This document shows, in pieces, positions 44,295 through 55,452 of a DNA stretch of 64,000 nucleotides (positions are counted from its first letter, which is position 1; each line of letters begins with the position of its first letter). Location: NCBI RefSeq assembly GCF_038502225.1, contig NW_027195394.1:69501-133500 (forward strand), read 5' to 3'. This DNA is from Cherax quadricarinatus. Lineage: Eukaryota > Arthropoda > Malacostraca > Decapoda > Parastacidae. The notes beneath the pieces were generated by a model, which saw nothing but the letters and a program-made list of their open reading frames with translations, was not told the origin of the DNA and ran no database searches. The position numbers and the translations under genes are program-made.

Positions 44295-44720
44295 AGGCCA
44301 CCTGGAATGCAGGCGGGAGAGATACATGATTATATACACCTGGAAACTCCTAGAGGGACTAATACCAAACTTACACACGAAAATCACTCCCTACGAAAGC
44401 AGAAGATTCGGCAGACGATGCAACATCCCCCAAATGAAAAGCAGGGGTGTCACTAGCATGTTAAGAGACACAATAAGTGTCAGGGGCCCAAGACTGTTCA
44501 ACTGTCTCCCAGCACACAAAAGGGGGATTACCAATAGACCCCTGGCTGTCTTCAAGCAGGCACTGGACAAACACCTAAAGTCGGTACCTGACCAGCCAGG
44601 CTGTGGTTCGTACGTTGGATTGCATGCAGCCAGCAGTAACAGCCTGGTTGATCAGGCCCTGATCCACCATGAAGCCTGGTCACAGACCAGGCCGCAGGGG
44701 CAGAACTCTCTCTAGGTAAA
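44295..44720 (+). mobile_element. LINE family A, 5'-truncated copy
   Basis: It starts ATGCAGGCGGGAGAGATACA and encodes YTWKLLEGLIPNLHTK, PQMKSRGVTSMLRD and RGPRLFNCLPAHKRG. The tail is shortened to CTCTCTAGGTAAACTG, and hairpin 2 is mostly deleted. Confidence 0.88.
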
Positions 44721-44785
44721 CTGTTAAGGTTATCTGTAAGCTAGTACCCATTGCACGACAGTGTAACCTCAATGGTACTCATGTA

Positions 44786-44995
44786 CGAGGTGCAATAAGA
44801 AAGTTCCTGGACTTCCACAAAAAAAAATACACAGGCTTACCAACTCATCTAGTTGAAGTAGTCTTTCCCAAAGTACTCTCCATGGGAGGCTATACACTGA
44901 TCCCAGCACCTCTGCCACTTCTTAAATCATTTCTAGAACTTATTTCCTGATGGCATCTAGTTTGTCATGTGATTTGGCATGAATTTACCCCACAT
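44786..44995 (-). pseudogene. mariner transposon end with transposase C-terminus
   Basis: TA followed by CGAGGTGCAATAAGAAAGTT is a mariner-type end. On the - strand the last codons of a mariner transposase are readable (WQRCWDQCIA then HGEYFGKD). Only this end is preserved. Confidence 0.65.
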
Positions 44996-45484
44996 CATTA
45001 AAATGCTACTCTTTTAGTGCCTTTGATATACTTTTGCCATTGATGAGTTATGAGAGTAGAAAAATTGATCAACTTCGACAGCCACGTGATTAATTTTTTT
45101 TTAATAGTTCCGAGGATTATAATCGTACGGCCATGTTTGGGATCAGGCTACCTAATTTAACATTTAACAGTGTTGTCTCACGCTCACGATAGAACGGTAC
45201 TATCTTTCTCGAAGATTGCCGTTGAAATAGGCACTTCAGGAAACGTACAGTTTGCTTAAACTTAGAGGTTCCTTCCCCCTATGACTGCACGAGTTGGTAG
45301 TGATTTAATTGTCTTGGTTCACTGATGTCTATCACTGTAGTTGTGAATAGATTCAGTGAGAAATGTTCATAATTGTCGTAATTTTGTAGTTTATTTGTAC
45401 ATTTACACACATCAATTATTGAAATTGTGGTGATCCCTTGTCTTTCAGTGCAAAAAAAAAAAAAAGTTACTGTGGGTTAAATTC
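44996..45484. other. No feature seen
   Basis: No repeat or gene recognised. There is an A run at about 45455-45468. Confidence 0.4.
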
Positions 45485-45505
45485 ATACGAGTAAAGTGTA
45501 TATAT

Positions 45506-46020
45506 ATGGAGCATATATATGGAGTATATATATGGTTTGAAGTGCTGCTTCCCAAGACCAAACCCATCTTAGTAGGAACTAGTTACCGCCCTCCTACCCA
45601 GGACCAGTTCTTAGAAGACTTTTCCAGAGTCTTGTCCGGAGTTGAAAGCAATTGCGAAACAATAATACTGGGCGACTTCAATATCTGTTTTCAGCAACAG
45701 AATAACGGGCTATGCAAAAGGTATAAGCAAATTCTAGGATTAAATAGCTACACCCAACTAATTAATAAACCAACCCGGATCACACAGTTCTCAGCCACCC
45801 TAATTGACCACATACTTTGCAACCGCGCTGAGAACATTAGTCAGTCAGGCGTCATTACCACAGGTCTTAGTGATCATTTCATCATTTACTGCACCAGGAA
45901 AATCACTAGGGATAGGATAGGCCTACACAGGACAATAAAAATGAGGTCAACTAGAAACTACAGTAAAGAAACACTGGTAAATAGGCTACACAATTGTGAC
46001 TGGACAGATAACAAGTTGCA
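45506..46020 (+). pseudogene. LINE D AP endonuclease, C-terminal part
   Basis: Motifs of the apurinic-type endonuclease that nicks the target DNA: SYRPP, ILGDFNIC (catalytic Asp/Asn), LIDHILCN and TGLSDHFIIY (catalytic Asp-His). The N-terminal half is missing through 5' truncation. One indel at about 45996-46020 separates it from the RT frame. The two overlap in different frames, so a single base gain or loss explains the break. Confidence 0.85.
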
Positions 46021-48143
46021 CGGACGTAAACGATGCCTGGGAAAAATTCAAAACAATGTTCACTACCATTCTTAATAATATTGCACCAGTTAAAGAGGTT
46101 AGGATTAAACGAAGAACTGAACCCTGGATGACTACTGAGATATTAGATAATATGAAATTCAGAGACCAGCTGCTAAAAAGATTTAAAGCAAACAGACAGG
46201 ATATTGCAGCACTAAATGAATTCCAAAGGGTGAGGAACAGAGTACAGAGGCTTATAAAAGGAGCAAAGGCAAAGCACTATTGCTCAAAAATTGAAGAATA
46301 TAAGCATAACCCCAGAAAGCTCTGGCAACAACTAAAACAGTTGGGATATAGCCATAAGCCAGTAGATAGGTCTAACATAGTACTCACTATCGATAATGAG
46401 GTATGCCACGAAACATCTAAGGTGGCAAATTGCTTTAATTCCTACTACACATCTGTTGCATCAACACTAGTAAGTAAACTACCAGCTGCATCAAATACCT
46501 TTAACACAGACTCTGATAAGTTTCAAACATACTATACCAATAAAGGGGTAACCCCAAACAGTTGTCAACTAGTAAGTGTATCTCATGACTTCATTCAAAA
46601 AGAACTAAGCAGGTTAAACCCAACTAAGAGCACAGGCCCTGATAACATCCCGTCTAAGTTCCTAAAAGATGGTGCTTTTGAACTGTCAATCCCTATTGCT
46701 CACATAATAAATCTATCAATCACCACTAATACCGTACCGGAGGGGTTCAAGGAGGCCAGAGTTACTCCTATCTTCAAGAAAAATAATAGGTCTGATGTAA
46801 GCAACTATAGACCTGTTAGTATACTCAGTATAATATCTAAAATTCTGGAGAGGGCGGTGTATTCTCAAGTAGTTAAGTACCTTAATGACAACAGCATTCT
46901 CCATAGCTATCAATCGGGCTTTAGAAGATCCTACTCAACCGATACCTCCCTTATTAATCTGATGGATTACCTGAGAACTGAAATGTCAAAAGGGAACCTC
47001 ATAGGTATGGTAACCTTAGACCTGCAAAAGGCCTTCGATACTGTCAACCACAATATATTATGTAATAAACTTCAATCTATCGGTATAGGTTCTGTAGACT
47101 GGTTTAAGTCCTACCTTAGCAACAGGAGACAAATAGTCAAAATCAACAAAACGGAATCAGAACCCCTGCCGATAACATGTGGAGTTCCCCAAGGTAGTAT
47201 TCTGGGTCCCTTACTATTCTTATGTTATGTCAATGATATGCCCATCAGTGTCAAGTGCAAACTCCTACTGTATGCAGATGACAGTGCTCTGTTAGTGACA
47301 GGTAAAGACCCACAAGATATTGCTAATGTTTTAACACTGGAACTGGAGTCCTGCAGCAAATGGTTAGTAGACAACAAACTATCATTACACCTAGGGAAAA
47401 CTGAAGCCATTCTCTTTGGAACGAAACATAAACTGAGAAGGGTAAATAATTTTAATGTTCAGTGTAATGGGGAGTCCATCACTTTGGTTTCATCAGTTAA
47501 ATATCTGGGAATCCCCTTTGACCCATGCATGTCAGGAGAATTGATAGGGAACAGTGTAGTAAAGAAAGCGAATGCCAGGCTGAAGTTCCTGTATAGACAA
47601 GCACAGTGTCTACCTACTGAGGCTCGCAGGACCCTATGTCTAGCCCTTATACAATGCCATATGGATTACGCTTGCTCTTCTTGGTACTCTGCCTTGACAA
47701 AAAAACTGAAAGATAGACTGCAAATCACCCAGAACAAAATCGTAAGATTCATCCTGGGGCTGGGACCAAGAGAACATGTAGGCCAGGATGAATTACAGCA
47801 GTTGGATATGCTGAATGTTGAAGACAGAGTAAAACAACTGAAGCTAAATCATGTTTATAAAATTGCTCACAAACAGTGTCCAGAATATCTTGCTGTCAAT
47901 TTTGTCAAGGTTGGGAACCGCAGCAATCATAGTACTAGGGGGAGAGAGCACAACTTTGTAGTACCCACAGTCAGTGGCCAGGCTTCAAACACCTTTTATT
48001 GTACAGCAATAAAGGAATGGAACAGACTACCCACAAATGTCAAGGCCAGTCATAGCTTGAACCAGTTCAAGAAGACTGCCAAAAAGTGTCTGATGAATGA
48101 AGCAACAGAAAGGGAGGGGAATGATTTTCTATTTTTTAGCTAA
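45996..48143 (+). CDS. LINE D reverse transcriptase (CR1/Jockey-like)
   Basis: A 715-residue open frame; its first Met is not the native start, because the frame continues from the endonuclease. RT motifs in order: STGPDNIPSKFLK, ARVTPIFKK and NYRPVSILSIISKILER (fingers), GFRRSYSTDTSL, LDLQKAFDTVNH (first catalytic Asp), GVPQGSILGPLLFLCYVND, YADD at residue 426 (47271-47282), KLSLHLGKTEAILFG, VKYLGIPFD, and a C-terminal region with DRLQITQNKIVRFILG. All catalytic residues are present and the frame is uninterrupted to a TAA-type stop at 48143. It would copy LINE RNA into a nicked target. Only the endonuclease break and 5' truncation disable the copy. Confidence 0.92.
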   Translation: MTGQITSCTDVNDAWEKFKTMFTTILNNIAPVKEVRIKRRTEPWMTTEILDNMKFRDQLLKRFKANRQDIAALNEFQRVRNRVQRLIKGAKAKHYCSKIEEYKHNPRKLWQQLKQLGYSHKPVDRSNIVLTIDNEVCHETSKVANCFNSYYTSVASTLVSKLPAASNTFNTDSDKFQTYYTNKGVTPNSCQLVSVSHDFIQKELSRLNPTKSTGPDNIPSKFLKDGAFELSIPIAHIINLSITTNTVPEGFKEARVTPIFKKNNRSDVSNYRPVSILSIISKILERAVYSQVVKYLNDNSILHSYQSGFRRSYSTDTSLINLMDYLRTEMSKGNLIGMVTLDLQKAFDTVNHNILCNKLQSIGIGSVDWFKSYLSNRRQIVKINKTESEPLPITCGVPQGSILGPLLFLCYVNDMPISVKCKLLLYADDSALLVTGKDPQDIANVLTLELESCSKWLVDNKLSLHLGKTEAILFGTKHKLRRVNNFNVQCNGESITLVSSVKYLGIPFDPCMSGELIGNSVVKKANARLKFLYRQAQCLPTEARRTLCLALIQCHMDYACSSWYSALTKKLKDRLQITQNKIVRFILGLGPREHVGQDELQQLDMLNVEDRVKQLKLNHVYKIAHKQCPEYLAVNFVKVGNRSNHSTRGREHNFVVPTVSGQASNTFYCTAIKEWNRLPTNVKASHSLNQFKKTAKKCLMNEATEREGNDFLFFS

Positions 48144-48450
48144 AATACGTGTAAATTTTACCTTATCCCTAGTAATGACCCTCGTATTGTAGATAGTCTT
48201 AATGACCCTCGTGTAGTAGATAGTCTTTTTAGTATGATAATAAGATGTTATCTTCATTATAGAATAATAAGAAAATATTATAACCTTTATATTATAATAA
48301 TAAGGTAAAAGGACCCCAATGGAAATAAGTCACTCTGTCTGACTTTTTTGGGTTATCCTAGGTTCTCTACACATATGCTGCTATGTATGATAATTCTATG
48401 TAACTGTATTGTGTATACCTGAATAAATTTACTTACTTACTTACTTACTT

Positions 48451-49063
48451 AGGTAGTGGGTAGAAGGGAAGGCTTGTTTGTTAAGAGTATCTATCACTCC
48501 TCGCCTTAGAGTATGGAAGCAGGGACGCAACTTGACGTCATCATTGAGTGAAAGTCGTTTGTCTGGTCTCTGTGATCCTTCTTTTTTGAAGCTTGGTACA
48601 AATATTTTCTCATACATTTGGTAGTGAATGAGTGTGCAGGTGCATATCTCTTGATGCCTCAACATCTTAGTCGGTGATTTCAAAACCTCTAAACGTGGCA
48701 CATTCGAGGTTTTTATGCATGCCGAGATGCTATTTAGAAACCTCGATGGCATACTTATGGGTAGCGAGTGTACACTGTGGCTTCGTGTGGCATGTGTGAT
48801 GGGTGTTGCGGGGAAGGAATGCTGGGACCAGGGTCGCTTCTGCTGGATACATGGGGTGCCCGTATGCACGAATATAATAATAATAATAATACAGCTGTAG
48901 CTAATAATTGTAAAAATAATTCATACATAAATTATTGTAGATAGGCCTGGCACTGGACCGAGCTGCGGAAGGGGAACTCGAAACCCATCGAAGGTAAAGG
49001 AATCAATGTTTTTAAATTTATAATTAGTCTTGAGCTTATTTTACAAATTACACCTAGAAAATG

Positions 49064-49064
<1 letters not shown>
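48451..49064. other. Unidentified DNA with an AAT microsatellite
   Basis: An AATAATAATAAT run lies at about 48873-48892. The rest has no recognised repeat or gene. Confidence 0.5.

Positions 49065-49147
<83 letters not shown>
49064..49147. repeat. TTA microsatellite, about 28 units
   Basis: An uninterrupted ATT/TTA run of about 84 bp. Read on the - strand it gives a meaningless polyasparagine frame. Confidence 0.95.
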
Positions 49148-49560
49148 TACCAAGAAGCTATACGGTAAATCCGTCTTAACTTATTCAACTGTTAAAGTTT
49201 AAATATCGTGGATACAGCCATAATATATATTACCTGTTTTTATCATTCAGCATTTATCATTTACAAATGCATACGTTATTTTACATAATATATTACTTTT
49301 ACGTTATTCACGAAAGCCTGATTTGCAGGACATGTACGAGCCATACCTCTAGCCTTTTTTTTTTTTTTTTTAATTTTTAGCTTATGGATTCACAGCTCGA
49401 CCTGAAGCCAGATGACATTCAGATTATTTAGCTCTGTTACTGTTCACAGCATGTAGGCGCACAACCCAGGTGTCGAGACACGTCCTCTATTAACATGTCT
49501 TAATTCTTTCTTGAATATTTCTACTTTTTTTCCGAATATTCACGGTAGGAGGTTTAATCA
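49148..49560. other. No feature seen
   Basis: A T run at about 49358. Nothing else recognised. Confidence 0.4.
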
Positions 49561-49564
49561 TAAA

Positions 49565-49768
49565 GTACCAATAGACCCCCTGGCTGTCTTCAAGAGGGCA
49601 TTGGACAGGCACCTGTGAAGTCAGTGCCTGACCAGCCGGGCTGTGGTTCGTACGTCGGGTTGCGTGCGGCCAACAGTAACAGCCTGGTTGATTAGGTCCT
49701 GATCCACCATGAGGTCTGGTCACAGACCGGGCCGCGGGGGCGTTGACCCCCGAAACCCTCTCCAGGTG
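49565..49768 (+). mobile_element. LINE family A 3' fragment
   Basis: It starts ACCAATAGACCCCCTGGC, has GCCTGACCAGCCGGGCTGTG, and carries both hairpins (GGTCTGGTCACAGACCGG and GGGGGCGTTGACCCCC). The tail is CCTCTCCAGGTGTA. About 200 bp. Confidence 0.88.
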
Positions 49769-49769
49769 T

Positions 49770-50194
49770 ATGGTCACTGACATTGTTTGCTCATTGTGCT
49801 AGTGGCACCCTCAACTTCTCGCCATTCACGCCAAGTGAGCAGCTCAGTGCCATGACCTTGGGTATATTCCAGAAAAATATATTCTTAAAGCTTTGTGGCG
49901 GCTCTCGTATATTAGTAACAAACTTTACTTGCAATAACTGCACACTGCCTACTACTGCCGAATGTCTGCTTATGTCACTGGGCTGATTTACTCATTATAG
50001 ATTACATAAAGAAGATTCTGAGGGTCATTGGTCCTGTCCCAGACCAGGCCTCCTTATCAATCAAGTTGTTGGTGCCGGCCGCACGCATCTCAGCGTAGCA
50101 CCACAGCCCTCTTGATCAGGTATGAAGTTCAGGAACTTATAAAATTCTCTCCTGAATACGTCAGTGGGTAGTTATAAAATATAGTCACACACAC
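49770..50194 (-). other. Unique DNA with a faint LINE A relic
   Basis: At 50035-50130, CCTGTCCCAGACCAGGCCTCC and GGCCGCACGCATCTCAGCG resemble the reverse of the family A end. The remainder is unassigned. Confidence 0.4.
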
Positions 50195-50195
50195 A

Positions 50196-50306
<111 letters not shown>

Positions 50307-50432
50307 GCTATTTTCGCAAAGGTGAAATTGGTTGCTCACATGTGACCATTATTTCAACGAATTCAACATATTTGCTACATATGTTTGTAGATGTTAGGAG
50401 ATGACTTGAGACTGGATGAAGTATTTGTGCTT

Positions 50433-50557
50433 ACACAAATAGCCCCCACATAGGAGAATGAAACTTATGGCGATATTTCGGTCCATCTTGATCTAGTTAA
50501 TAGTCCAAGTTGGACCGAAACGTTGTAAGTTTCATTCTGTGTGTGGGTTATTTGTGT
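50433..50557. repeat. Inverted Penelope-type end with hammerhead remnants
   Basis: The arms 50433-50485 and 50511-50557 are inverted copies (ACACAAATAGCC / GGTTATTTGTGT, GAATGAAACTTA / AAGTTTCATTC, CGGTCCA / TGGACCG). The right arm carries stem II (GTCC-AAGTT-GGAC) followed by GAAACGTT. The catalytic CTGATGA position is degenerate (GTTAATA). It is a decayed third family of hammerhead-bearing ends. Confidence 0.45.
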
Positions 50558-50559
50558 AT

Positions 50560-51070
50560 TGCTCCAGTCATGGTATTGTGCGTTTTTATTCTTTATATAT
50601 TTGGTTAGAGAGTTCTGTTTCTCTGTAACGTGCAAAAAAAAGAAAGAGAAGTGTTGATCATAACGTGTGTTTATAATATTTGTATATCAAGACCTCTGAT
50701 TTGTAAGTCAGTTACTTAGCTACTTACAAAGTACGATTTTATAATAGACGAAGGATAAGTCAAATCGTAATGTTTTTTAGATGTAAATATCATTTGATAT
50801 TTAAATATATTGTAAATATATCATAATTTGTTTGCTTACAGTATTTGTCTTGTTAGGTAAATATTGATTACTGTCATTTAATTTTTTGTGGGAGGGGGGG
50901 GGGGAGGGAGGGAGTAGAAGATAGTGCCAGTATAACTGCAATCAATAAATTAAAATCGCACCACTGATACAGTTACGTATCAAGATCTTCGAGTTTTGAG
51001 ATTCAAAATTGCTAAACACACGGAATCGAAACAGTTGCACAACTCAGAACAGTGTCGTTCTGAAACAAGT
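50560..51070. other. No feature seen
   Basis: A G-rich run at about 50890-50910. No gene recognised. Confidence 0.4.
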
Positions 51071-51074
51071 CGCT

Positions 51075-52090
51075 CATGCCTCCAGCGATTCCTGGGCCAT
51101 TACGACATGATCTTGCATGCCCTGAAAGCAGATAAATTGCATGTGTAATGTATATAGACTTGGCAAAGATATTTGACAAGTGTCATCATGGTGTGGTAGA
51201 ACACAAAATGCATACAGAAGTATAATTGGAAGAGTGAACATATGTTTCCTAATTTTTTTAAAGATGTATCCAAAGAATATAAGTGGACCACGTAAAATTA
51301 AATCCCATTACAGTGAAAAAGAAACTATGCGCCTCAAGGTACAGCACTCTCATATTTGTTATGAACAGAAGTATAAGACTAATATTTTCAGACGATACTA
51401 GAATTTGTGTTAATATAGCACTCCTTGTGGATACCAATCAGTGTGACATGAACTAGGTTCCCAGTGTGCCACAGCAAACAATACGATGATCACTGAGCAT
51501 AAATTCAGTTACTCCACTGTGGAAAATTGAATAATAAAGCTGGAACGGAATACCAATAACCATTCAATAGAGCGGAAGAGAAATGTGAGGGAAATTAGGA
51601 GTTTTAGTTTCAGATCTTACGCCCAAGGATCGTAAGTATTGCTGTCACAACCGCAAGGAAAATGATAGGCCCTTTAACTAGCAAAATATGCTAATTCAGT
51701 GATAATACTTTTTAAGGCACTTGTACTCTAAATTGTCTTCAAGAAATAACTTGACAGATTCCTCAGCTTAGTTGCCTATCAGCCAGGCTTTAATTCCTAT
51801 GTAGAAGGGAACACTGTATCAACATCCGGGGTCCCAGACTATTCAATATCTTACCAGAAGATATCAGAAACACGTCTGGAACAAGTGTAGAAGTCTTCAA
51901 GAGGAAACTGGACAAGTATCTTCACCAGGTGCCAGATCAACCAGGCTGTGATGGATATGTGGGACAGCGGGCCTCCAGCAGCAGCCTGGTTGACCAGGCA
52001 AGCACCAGACGATCCTGACCCATGGCCGGCTCCGAGAGTAGTGAAACTCTTGAAACTCTTCAAAGGTATATCAATGGTAAAGGTAGGGTA
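51075..52090 (+). pseudogene. LINE family B, heavily decayed
   Basis: Fragments of the RT domain are readable: HYDMILHALKADKLHV then YIDLAKIFDK (equivalent to the first catalytic motif) near 51100-51180, and IFSDDTRICVN at about 51385 (equivalent of YADD). The middle is deleted. The 3' part from 51805 (CACTGTATCAACATC) to the family end (GGCTGTGATGGATATGTGGG, CATGGCCGGCTCCGAGAG, TCTTCAAAGGTATATCAA) is better kept, and defines the family B tail. Confidence 0.75.
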
Positions 52091-52387
52091 GAACAGCGTG
52101 CTGCTAGTACCAACAGCCTAATTGATCAGGCCATCAATAAGTAACTAAGGAATCGGAGGACAGACTGACATGTGGTTCTTACACATAATAAGGTGGGTTG
52201 ACTGGTTTCGGTTCAGCTAATTCGTACCAAACCTGTTCCCCGATGGAACAAGTTTGGTACAATTGCTTTAGTATTGGATTGATTTGCACGTAAATAAGCT
52301 TAAGAACATTGTAAGAGAACTTGCTATAGGTTACCTTATGCTGGTAACGATTTTTTTGTAAATTCTTATTGTTGCATGCTTACTACC
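52091..52387. other. No feature seen
   Basis: No motif. An imperfect inverted stretch around 52230-52260 (TACCAAACCTGTTCC / GGAACAAGTTTGGTA) could form a hairpin. Confidence 0.4.
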
Positions 52388-52440
52388 CTGTGATACCTGG
52401 AGTGTGTTCCGGGGGTAAATGCCCCTGCGGCCCGGTTCAT
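52388..52440 (-). mobile_element. LINE family A 3' micro-fragment
   Basis: ACCTGGAGTGTGTTCCGGGG, GTAAATGCCCCTGCGGCCCG in reverse: only hairpin 2 and part of hairpin 1, about 50 bp. Confidence 0.65.
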
Positions 52441-52901
52441 GTTAGGTTATAAATAATCGCAATTTTTAAAACGATTCCGTTGAAAAATTATGTAGTTTGA
52501 TTTGTCTTATTTCTTCAGTCTAAAAGAAATTGTAAGCCCTGAGGAGTTTCCTAAGCCTAGTATACCTAATGGATAATTAAGTAGACAGCAATCATCCAGG
52601 AAGGTACTAACGTTCAGTCATTGAAATGTTTGTACTCGCAGGATTATTTTTTTGTTTTGTCTCATGAGCATGGCAATGATCCCGGAATCATTAACTGAGA
52701 GAAAGATGGTGGTATGGTGTGGTGATGTAAGCAGAGTGTAATATTAAAGGCATGAATGAGGCGAGCATTGTAATGTAATTGTGGTGGTTGCACAATGTCC
52801 TTGGTTAGATGTTAAGTTGGTGGTCGCGCTGTCGCCGGCTGATGTAACGCTCAGGTGCGGTGGCACAAAGTGCTTTACACACAACTAACTCATAAATTGG
52901 G
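52441..52901. other. No feature seen
   Basis: Includes a short GC-rich patch at 52810-52865 (GTCGCGCTGTCGCCGGC). No gene recognised. Confidence 0.4.
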
Positions 52902-53112
52902 GACCTTTAACCCAGTGGTACAGCAGTCTGCTCACAACCGAAAGGACTTGGCTTATATTCTCAAGCGGAACAAAACGTGTAGACAGGTCTCCTTACATTT
53001 GTTGCCTATGTTCACCTAAAAGTAAATAGGTTATTGGGTTAACACCCAGGGTCGCATCCTGGGGAAGGTAGGGGTAGTACACCCTTGGTGGGGGCAGGCT
53101 TTGAAATTATCT
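52902..53112 (+). repeat. tRNA-derived SINE
   Basis: A-box-like TAACCCAGTGG (52908-52918; 10 of 11 consensus positions), then CTGCTCACAACCGAAAGG and a decayed B box near 52950. The core TTCACCTAAAAGTAAATAGG, then GGGTCGCATCCTGGGG, recurs near 6.55 and 32.2 kb. It ends in a G-rich segment. Confidence 0.6.
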
Positions 53113-53227
53113 AAGTTAAGATAACAGCTCTTAATCTTTAAAACTGAAATGAGTAACACACGATCCAGGACGGAGAGACTGCAGGGTTAACTGTAATAAG
53201 TTTAGAACTTTTTGTGAATGTTGTAAT

Positions 53228-53264
<37 letters not shown>

Positions 53265-54599
53265 CCAAGTAGTTTTTACGTTTTCTGGTAACCTCTCATA
53301 TAATATAGGTAGGATAGGTCGGGATTTTATAGTTGCTATCGGTTCAATCAAATATAATATGTGCAGTTGAATAGCTTCTATATTTACCTTCTGAATGTCA
53401 AATAAACTTACCAGTAGTACGGTTTTATTTCTTTGACCCAAATAACTCGCCACTCAAGAATGGTGAATCAGCTAAACACGAACTTTGCATTTATTTTTAC
53501 CGTTTACTTATTTAAATTGAGCCCGTGCTTACATGTATTAAAATATGCATTTAACTCTATGGCATTTTCTTTTATAAATGTTTCCAATAAACACGCATAC
53601 ACACGATATAAGTGCATGTACAGTACTTGAAAAATGCTTAAAAAATGTGCTTTATCAAAATATTTTAGTTCCTGTAACATTTAAGCCAAGATACTGAGAT
53701 ATGAATGACGGCCATTAGCAACATACAACACACGGCCACTGTTGACAACGCGAGATGATGTACTATAGGTTTATGAAAGTAGTAACATCGTTGGTTCAGT
53801 TTAATTATCTGAAAAACTTCGTATATTAGCCAGTCAGCGACGCCCTTTTATACGCTTCCTGAGAAAGGACTGATATTTGTGGGGGCATAACAAATTTAGA
53901 GCTCTATCCCAAGAGACCAGACAAGAAGACACACGTCTCGAAACCCACCCCCCACCCCACTCCCAGACACAAATCGATCAGTGAACGTACACCCCCCCCC
54001 CCTACACGCACACCCATGCTCGCGCGCACGCATGCACGCACGCTGAGGTGTTGAATATGTTGTCTCTTGAGTTTTGAGCTTCTGTACCTTCACTTGAAAG
54101 TAGACCTGGCGGAAGCTAGGAAGGAGATATAGCTTCTAAGAGAGATGACTCATTCCCGGAGCAAGAGGAGGATTCCAGCTGCAGGGAATAAAAATTGATT
54201 TGTAAGAAAGGATTGACGTTGAGGATCATGTTCACACTGGACCAAGTAGGTGAAGTGACTCGTATCCTTCAACCGGGTTATGAAGCCAAATAAGTCAAGT
54301 GAAGTAGGGAAAAATTCCTGGTGTATCAGGTTGACATCTACGGCACGAAAGCTGGAACTCAGGTGGCGTCGATGTAAAAATTAATAATTTCGTACCAAAA
54401 GAACCTTAGAAAACTTACCTGACCTTATAACAAGCGTAATTTAATTTAGCCTAATCCAACTAAATATATATTAGATAGGTTTTCAATAATTTAATGCTCT
54501 CAGCACTCAACGCGGAGTTGCAAGAAGGGTATACTAAAGACAGTTGGATGATCTTATTTAATGAGAGTAAAATATCAACTTAGAATTAAATGTGTAGCA
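53113..54599. repeat. Unique DNA with AAT repeat and C-run/CG-alternating patch
   Basis: AAT microsatellite at 53229-53263. A run of 11 C at about 53992-54002, followed by alternating purine-pyrimidine (GCTCGCGCGCACGCATGCAC) at 54015-54043, of the type that can adopt Z-DNA. Otherwise no gene is recognised. Confidence 0.6.
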
Positions 54600-55080
54600 T
54601 TAATTGCACTAATTCTTTACACAGTTTGAAAATACTCGAATGCCTTAGTCTTAAATATGTACTCGCTGGAGCGGAGGAGAGGATATTTACATGGAAATCA
54701 CTTGAGGGTCTTGTTCCAAATCTCGACACTGCCATAACATACTGGAGTGAAAGATATGGGAGAAAGTGCAAAATAAACCCAATGAAAAGCTGGGGTGCAG
54801 TGGACACAATAAGAGAACACTGTATCAACATCTGTGCCCCTAGACTATTCAACTTATTACCAGAAGATATCAGAAACACTGCTGGGGCAAGCGTAGAGGT
54901 CTTCAAGAGGTAAGTTGGACAAGTATCTCCAGCAGGTGCTAGATCAGTCAGGCTATGATGGATATGTTGGTCATCGGGTCACCAGCAGCAACAACCTGAT
55001 TGACCAGGCAAGCCCCAGACGAGCCTGGCCAGCCGGGAGTAGAAAAAAACTGAACTCATCAAAGGTATGTAAAGGTATAA
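54600..55080 (+). mobile_element. LINE family B, 3' part
   Basis: An open stretch encodes LECLSLKYVLAGAEER, WKSLEGLVPNLDTAITYW, GRKCKINPMKSWGAVDTIRE and RLFNLLPEDIRNTAG. A stop follows at about 54910. The tail reads AACTCATCAAAGGTATGTAA. It is the best preserved family B coding segment in the window. Confidence 0.85.
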
Positions 55081-55084
55081 GGCA

Positions 55085-55378
55085 TGTGCATGTAAAACCA
55101 TGAGAAAAACCATAAACCTTTTCGCTCATAATAGGTTGGTGCAGCTCTTAAGAGTGCCGAAATTATTTATAGGAAATTAGCGTTCTTCGATGATCGTCTT
55201 TGTGACCTGGTCTTAGACCACGCCTCCCTGTTCATGGCGTTATTAGTGAGACTGTTATTGGTTACCGCACAGTCTGATGTAAGCACCAGAAGTGTCCTAC
55301 ATCTGCCAACTTGGTTGACTTAAGTGAGGGTGTTGCATGGAGGGGTGGAGGCAATGGGTGATGCCTGTAAGCACATCA
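55085..55378. other. Upstream DNA of the candidate promoter
   Basis: No repeat recognised. The GC content rises toward 55330-55380. Confidence 0.35.
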
Positions 55379-55379
55379 G

Positions 55380-55452
55380 TATAAACAGGCAGACCGTCAG
55401 TCACGCGCACTCGCCCTCATCTTCTGAGAGCTGAACTCACCGATCACTATGG
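55380..55452 (+). promoter_or_regulatory. Candidate TATA promoter and first exon (ATGG|GTAAGT)
   Basis: TATAAAC at 55380-55386, then an initiator-like TCAGTC at 55397-55402, a CpG-containing leader (CACGCGCACTCGCCCTCATC), and ATG at 55449 followed by G and then a strong donor GTAAGT at 55453. Many arthropod muscle and secreted-protein genes have a first exon that ends a few bases after the start codon. No repeat family explains the segment. The TATA-to-initiator distance is short for a standard core promoter. The second exon was not found, so the gene cannot be named. Confidence 0.42.

Larger units (their letters stand above)
45485..48450 (+). mobile_element. LINE family D, nearly complete
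   Basis: Contains the end of the AP endonuclease, the full RT region and a 3' untranslated tail ending in TTACTTACTTACTTACTTA. It is truncated within the endonuclease. It is the youngest-looking LINE in the window. Confidence 0.9.

Noticed and set aside
48932..49153. Polyasparagine frame
   Set aside because: Translation of the TTA microsatellite.
50881..50920. G-quadruplex-like G run as regulatory element
   Set aside because: A single G-rich tract without any promoter or gene context; not enough to support a claim.
52902..53112. Functional tRNA gene
   Set aside because: B box unreadable; the core motif recurs as a dispersed repeat.
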